This document shows positions 39,701-45,700 of a stretch of DNA of 64,000 nucleotides, one piece after another. The notes under the pieces are model-generated. The model had not been told where the DNA came from. It made no database searches and saw only the letters and a list, made by a program, of their open reading frames with translations. Position numbers and translations under genes: made by a program. This stretch comes from Corbicula japonica (lineage: Eukaryota; Mollusca; Bivalvia; Venerida; Cyrenidae): contig JAZAYU010000254.1 of NCBI GenBank assembly GCA_038501625.1, forward strand, positions 496,001 to 560,000, read 5' to 3'. Each line of letters opens with the position of its first letter. Position 1 is the stretch's first letter.

Positions 39701-42700
39701 AATGAAATGCATATTACTGCCCACGCCGCCTAGCCCCGGGTTGAGCGCAATTCAGTATTTATAATAATTAACAGTGCAATTTTGATTCGTCTCAAACGAT
39801 AGTATGCATATTATCGGTGAACATGGAACCTTCAATGCGGTATTTTCAGATTTATACCATTCCATGTTCAGCGGCGTATGTTCCCCAAGATGAAGGTTTG
39901 GGTATGCCCTAAACGAGAAAACAATGGGCGGAACTAAACAGAATAGAAGATCAACACTTAAAGTAAAATATTTACATTCCTATTGATTTCTTCGTTTAAA
40001 AAAATTCGGTTCATTTTGCATGAATCGCATGACCCGTAATGACGTCAGTAACGTCATGGCTGTTAATATTGAAAACTCCCACGTATTACTCCCCTCTTTT
40101 CACTTAATACTAATTTTTGAAAGCATTCGACTTAAGTTTTTTTTTAAGAAAAAAATGAATAAAATGTAAATATAAGTAATGATTCTTATTTTGGTGCAGT
40201 TCATGCAGATTGGACGTGCACGCGAGAGCTGGCAAATTTACCATAAAGCGCTAGGGCGCTTTATGGATTTGCCAGCTCTCGCGTGCACGTCCAATCTGCA
40301 TAAACCGCACCAAAATAAGAATCATTCCTTAAAAAGTACAAATGTTTAAAAAACACTTACGTCTTTGTCTGGCAGCCCGTTCGTTTGCCTCTAAAATAGA
40401 ACAAAACAACATTTAGTAGGCCGTAACCAGCGGCGCAGTTTCGGTTGGGTCGCCTTAAAACCTAAATTTAACCATTTTTCGCAAATATAAATTACAATCG
40501 ACCATTCCTACCTGTCAGTTTCTATTTTACTTATTTTCTTGTTCCAAAAAATATCGGTTACAACGAATAACTAATAAAGAATGTTTCCTCGGACACTAAT
40601 TCCCCAACTGCTACAACAATGTTTGTAACAAAGGGTTATAACTCTGATAAAAAAGGCCGTAGGAAAAAACTTTTTCTTTAAGATCATCTTAAGCAACATC
40701 CTGCTTGATCATCTTCTTTTTCCTTTTCCGGCTCATATTCTTTGTTTTGTTAATTTCTTATAACATTCACATATGTTTATTGGTTAAAAAATAGCTAATT
40801 AAGTGGTCGTGTTTTTCTTCTCTAACGAGATTTATCGCCATTTATAAAGATTGCGATTTATGTGTCCTTCCTTGTGATAAAACTATATCAAAATTAGATT
40901 TAGCTAAAACGTTAACAATATTGTATAAATTTTGAAGATATCACTTACTTTTCCGTCTCTCAACCTCTCTATTCATCTTCTCTAAATTAGAAAAAAAAAT
41001 ATTAGGACGTAACTGGTGGTGCAATTTTAATGTTAGGGTCACGTTAACCGTTATGCCTAAATTTAACTTTCTGTTGGCAAATGTCACAAAGATCGTTTGA
41101 GAGCAGTTACCTTTCAAAATTTAAAATATATTATATACTTATTAAAGTTTACAAATCATTTCTATCAAAATCTCAGTGTTTCCAAAATCTAACCAGGTTT
41201 ATCGCAGTGTTTGAAGATTGGATTTCAGATTCGTCCTTTTTTATAATTATACTTAAAGAAATAAGAAACGCATTTTTTATACTCGAAACATATTTCATGT
41301 TTAAAGAAGTAAAGTTTCTAATTTCTTTAAGTATATATTAAAATTATATTCAACCGAAGTCAGTAATACGTACTAACATAGTATATATTGAACAAATAAC
41401 TACAGCCATTTCATATTCCACTTACAGTTAGCAACAGACATTTAGTGAGACGTCACTATCGACGCAAGTTTAAAGATAGGGCTGCCTTCAAACCTTAATT
41501 TAGCGATCAAATATACGTCACCAAACACGTGAAATATGCATTTTAGGAATGGCCACATCCATTAGACTCAGCCACTCTTCAAAGCCAAAAAAATAGAAAA
41601 AAAGACAGTTCGAAAGCTGTTACCTTTCAAGTTCATTGTTTGTGACTTTTTTTCTTAATTCATATTTTCTTCGTCTACTAAAATATATCTAATAAAGTTC
41701 TTGTGTTTCCTTGACTGAAGATTAAAACACCGAGATTTGAAACCAGTCTTAATTCTCAAGCATGTAAATGGTTGGAATGGCGACTGGCCATTTCAGCCAA
41801 TTAAATGCTTGAGATCTGAGACTGTTTTCCATTCTCAGTTTTATAACATTGGGCACTGATCTAACGTGGGTAATATCCATGTTTAAAGATATTTTAATTT
41901 GTTTCTTTCTATAATAAATGAATTAAAACATATATTCAACCGAGTTATTTATACGGTATAAATGTTGAAAAATCACTCACCTTTTCTTCTTACAGCCGCT
42001 TTATACATCTTCACTAAAGAAGAAAATAGTATGTACATGTACATTTTAGGACGTAACTGGCGGTGGAAGTTTAAACCGTTTTTCGATTAATTAAATAGTT
42101 GATTAGATATTTACCTTCAAAGTTAGCTATCAACGCCAGTTTTCTGCACTGACGTCAACAACGCTCGCCGAACACTTTTTCGGGGCTGGCTGAAAATTGG
42201 GGTTTCCAATTTCATTTATTCTTTCACAGATGAATTGGCGCTGAAATTACTTTTCCGGTGATATAAGATTTAACATTATGTGACCAGGTTTGACAACGTT
42301 GTGTACCGTTAAACGCCTTTTTTTTTCGTTAAAAATGGCGTCGAGTTTTGCCTTTTTTCTGTAGACTTTTTCAAAATTGTGAAAAATTCCCGAATTTAAT
42401 TTTTGATTTTTTTGCTTATAAAGTCTGAGAAAAGCAATTCCAATTGAATAATCGAATAAAATTTGGGGGTCACAGACTTAGTTATTGTGCTATTACCATT
42501 TTAAGTACCCCTATCCCCTTTTGAAAAAAATACATTATTTTTGGAAATTTTATAAAAAAAGTTCTTTTATTAAAAACGTCGTCAAAAGACACCACAGAGG
42601 AAGTTGAAATGAATTATTATATAAAAATGACATCTAATCGATTTCTCTTATGTTAATTTGTCAAAAATATCTTTAAAAACGTTACTAGGGGTAAAAACGA

Positions 42701-45700
42701 ACATTCCAAAATGCGTATAATACTTACGCCTATAATTTCTATTCGGACGTAATACTTATAATTATCAAGTATTTCGATGCTATACTTACAATTTAATAAA
42801 TTCTGCTGTTTTATTCATATATTGTCAAAGCATTTTTGCAAAGGCGTGCTAAATTTATTTAATAGTGTTCTTAATTACTCAAGAAACGCACAAGATTTCA
42901 GTGTAGTTATAGACATTTGATTAAAACTGTTCAAATCGTTAGTCTATGCACGTAATAGAAATACCGTTGCGCCTATTTGTGCGCGGTGACGCCTAAAATA
43001 ATTTTAAAAATATATTTCGTAGCCCCAGCAGATCTATAAAAGGAATTTCTATCAATTCTAGTTAGCTAACGGCCTTATTTTGTCTTGTAAAGAGTTAAAG
43101 GGATGACAAATAATCCACCAGCCGTGCGTATGTTTGATTTGTTCCCATTATTTTCTGCAAATATACATCTTTTTTTGCTTTTATTCTGCAATTTCAAATG
43201 AATGACATTGATTTTACCTGCATCTAAGGTAGTTTTACAGTTCCATGATGTGATGCTTCATTAGCGAGGTCGTAACTGTATTTCATTTACCCATATACAT
43301 TGTACTTCATATTGTGCAAATCCTAAATTCTTTTATGATTATCGAAGAGTTCACAGTTTTCTCATAAAAAGAGTCAAAGAAATTGTAGCAAAACAATAGC
43401 CAAGTTGTTAAGTGGTATGTTGCTTGAGCTTTTGTTTGTGACAGTGAGAATCGCACACAGTGATAAACGACACAACAACGGTGAGGACCGCGGAGGTATA
43501 GAATAAGTCCCTTGTTTTCTTGTTTATATGTACTTTCTCGGAAACTGCTGCGACACATACACTAACCAAGCAACATGTTCCTGGTTCCTGTACGTGTCTA
43601 TTTCTTATCCAGCATAGATTGCTAAAAAGTTTTAGACCGGCGGTTCCGTGCATATGTGCCGTGTCTGTGGATATGCGCAATATGCGATTTTTACTGTGTC
43701 GACATTCAACATAGAAATATACCACGAAATGAAGCAGCATCAGAAAATTGATGTAAAAATTGATTTAGTAATAATCCGAAATTCGTTTAACCCCTTCCTA
43801 TAATATAAATATTTACGCATTTTATCACATTAGCAAATAGCGCAGATCCAGATCAGCTTGCACATTCGATCTAATCGATTTCTCTTTTAATATTTTGTCT
43901 GATCAGGATCTGCACTGTTAGCTTTTTGGTCAGAAATAACCTTATAAATCAAAAGCGAACAGTGTAGATCCTTCGGGACCTACACTGTTCGTCCATTCCA
44001 TATAAGCGATTATATGGAAAAAGGCGTAAAGTGAAATTTAAAAATTAAAATTTACAATACTGCAAACAATTTTAATATAGACCGCAGTTTGTGTTGTCTT
44101 ATGAATTTTGTTTTGAATTATAACAGAAGCTACTGTGATGCAATAATTGAACATTGCATTATTTCCATTGATATAAATTAATTGAGATTTCGGGTAATGT
44201 TAAGTTGTAAAAAATTTTCACATATGGTTATAGACTGTTGTTCATCTACCCAGAAAATACCTAGTGTCAATAAATTTGATTTGCGGCATCAAAAGTTTCA
44301 TCACGAGTAAGTCGTAATGTTCATTGAGCTAAGTGAAGCAAATACAATTACATGTATACAGACAAGTTTTGCTTTAGTTTATTTCTGTAGTAGCATTTTA
44401 TTTCGCGGGGGCCAGTTTTCGCGCATAAGCCATTGCGGTGCCATAAAATTGCGCAGTTACATGTATATTACATTCAGAAGCATTCATGATAAGCTAACAC
44501 ATGGTTAAATTTCACTGCCCTTTCATTTCGCGCAAGTTTTCTAGTGCGAATTACGCGAATATTAGACTCGCGTGAAATATAATGATATGACAGTATCTCC
44601 AGAGGTTTCTCATAGCAGTTAGCCTTATGACGAGGATTTAGTCAAAAACCGAGTTTAATAATATAACTTTAAAATTATCGTGCAACATATGTAAGGCACG
44701 CTGACAAAATAACACCAGAGGGAAAGTTTCTTAACAATGTAAAGTCCAAAAATTGTGAAATTATCGGGCGAATTTACCTGCCCTTAAATCAGCGCATATT
44801 GTGTAAAAACATATTTTATTTTTTTTTTTTCGTTCTTCTTAAATTACCATAAGTCATTTTAGTTGCTGTAATATTGTAGAATTTGAATAAAGAGTCATAA
44901 ATTTTAAGAAACGTCACTTTTCTTTACACGTTTTTTAAAAGGGGAGGGGTGCTGAAAACGGCCATGGCGCAATAACGAAGTGGGTGACCCCCAAATTTTA
45001 TTCGCTAATTCTATTGGAATTGCTTTTTTCAATCTTTTTAAGCAAAAAAATCAAAAATTAAATTCGGGAATTTTTCACAATTTTGAAAAAGTCGACAGAA
45101 AAAGGAAAAACTCGACGTCATTTTTAACGCGAAAACGGCGTTTAACGGTACACAACGTTGTCAAAACTGGTCATATTATGTTAAATCTTATATCACCGGA
45201 AAGGTATTTTCCGCGCCAATTCATCAGTGAACGAATAAATGAAATTGGAAACCCCAATTTTCAGCCAGCCCCGAAAAAGTGTTCGGCGAGCGTCGTTGAC
45301 GTCACTGCAGAAAACTGGCGTTGATAGCTAACTTTGAAAGTAAATATCTAAACAACTATTTGATTAATCGAAAAACGGTTTGCGGATTTATGCTGGAATC
45401 ATCTTCAATAAATACCCTACCAAATTTCATAAAGAAATTAAAAAATTCGCAAAGTGTCGCGTTTCACCTTAAACCTTCGACGTTAAAACCTAAATTGAAC
45501 GTTCGACGTTAAAAACTAAATTGAACGTTCGACGTAAAAACCTAAATTGAACGTTCGATGTTTAAACCAAAATTAAACGTTCAACGTCAAAACCTAAATT
45601 GAACATTCGATTGGCAAATTTACGTTACCAACGAACGTTAGAACGCGATAACCTGTCATGTAATGTGTTTAGTGTTGTTTTCTTGTTACATAAATATTAA

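Noticed and set aside
40660..40740. Lys/Glu-rich minus-strand stretch resembling another cassette exon
   Set aside because: No pyrimidine tract or GT donor fits, and the segment looks like an inserted fragment of a dispersed repeat.
43408..43740. 110-codon minus-strand frame with one hydrophobic stretch
   Set aside because: Inside a mobile element, no recognised domain, and overlapping open frames on the other strand.
44980..45324. 114-codon plus-strand frame
   Set aside because: It lies entirely in the right inverted arm of the 42073-45381 element, and the mirrored left arm does not preserve the frame.
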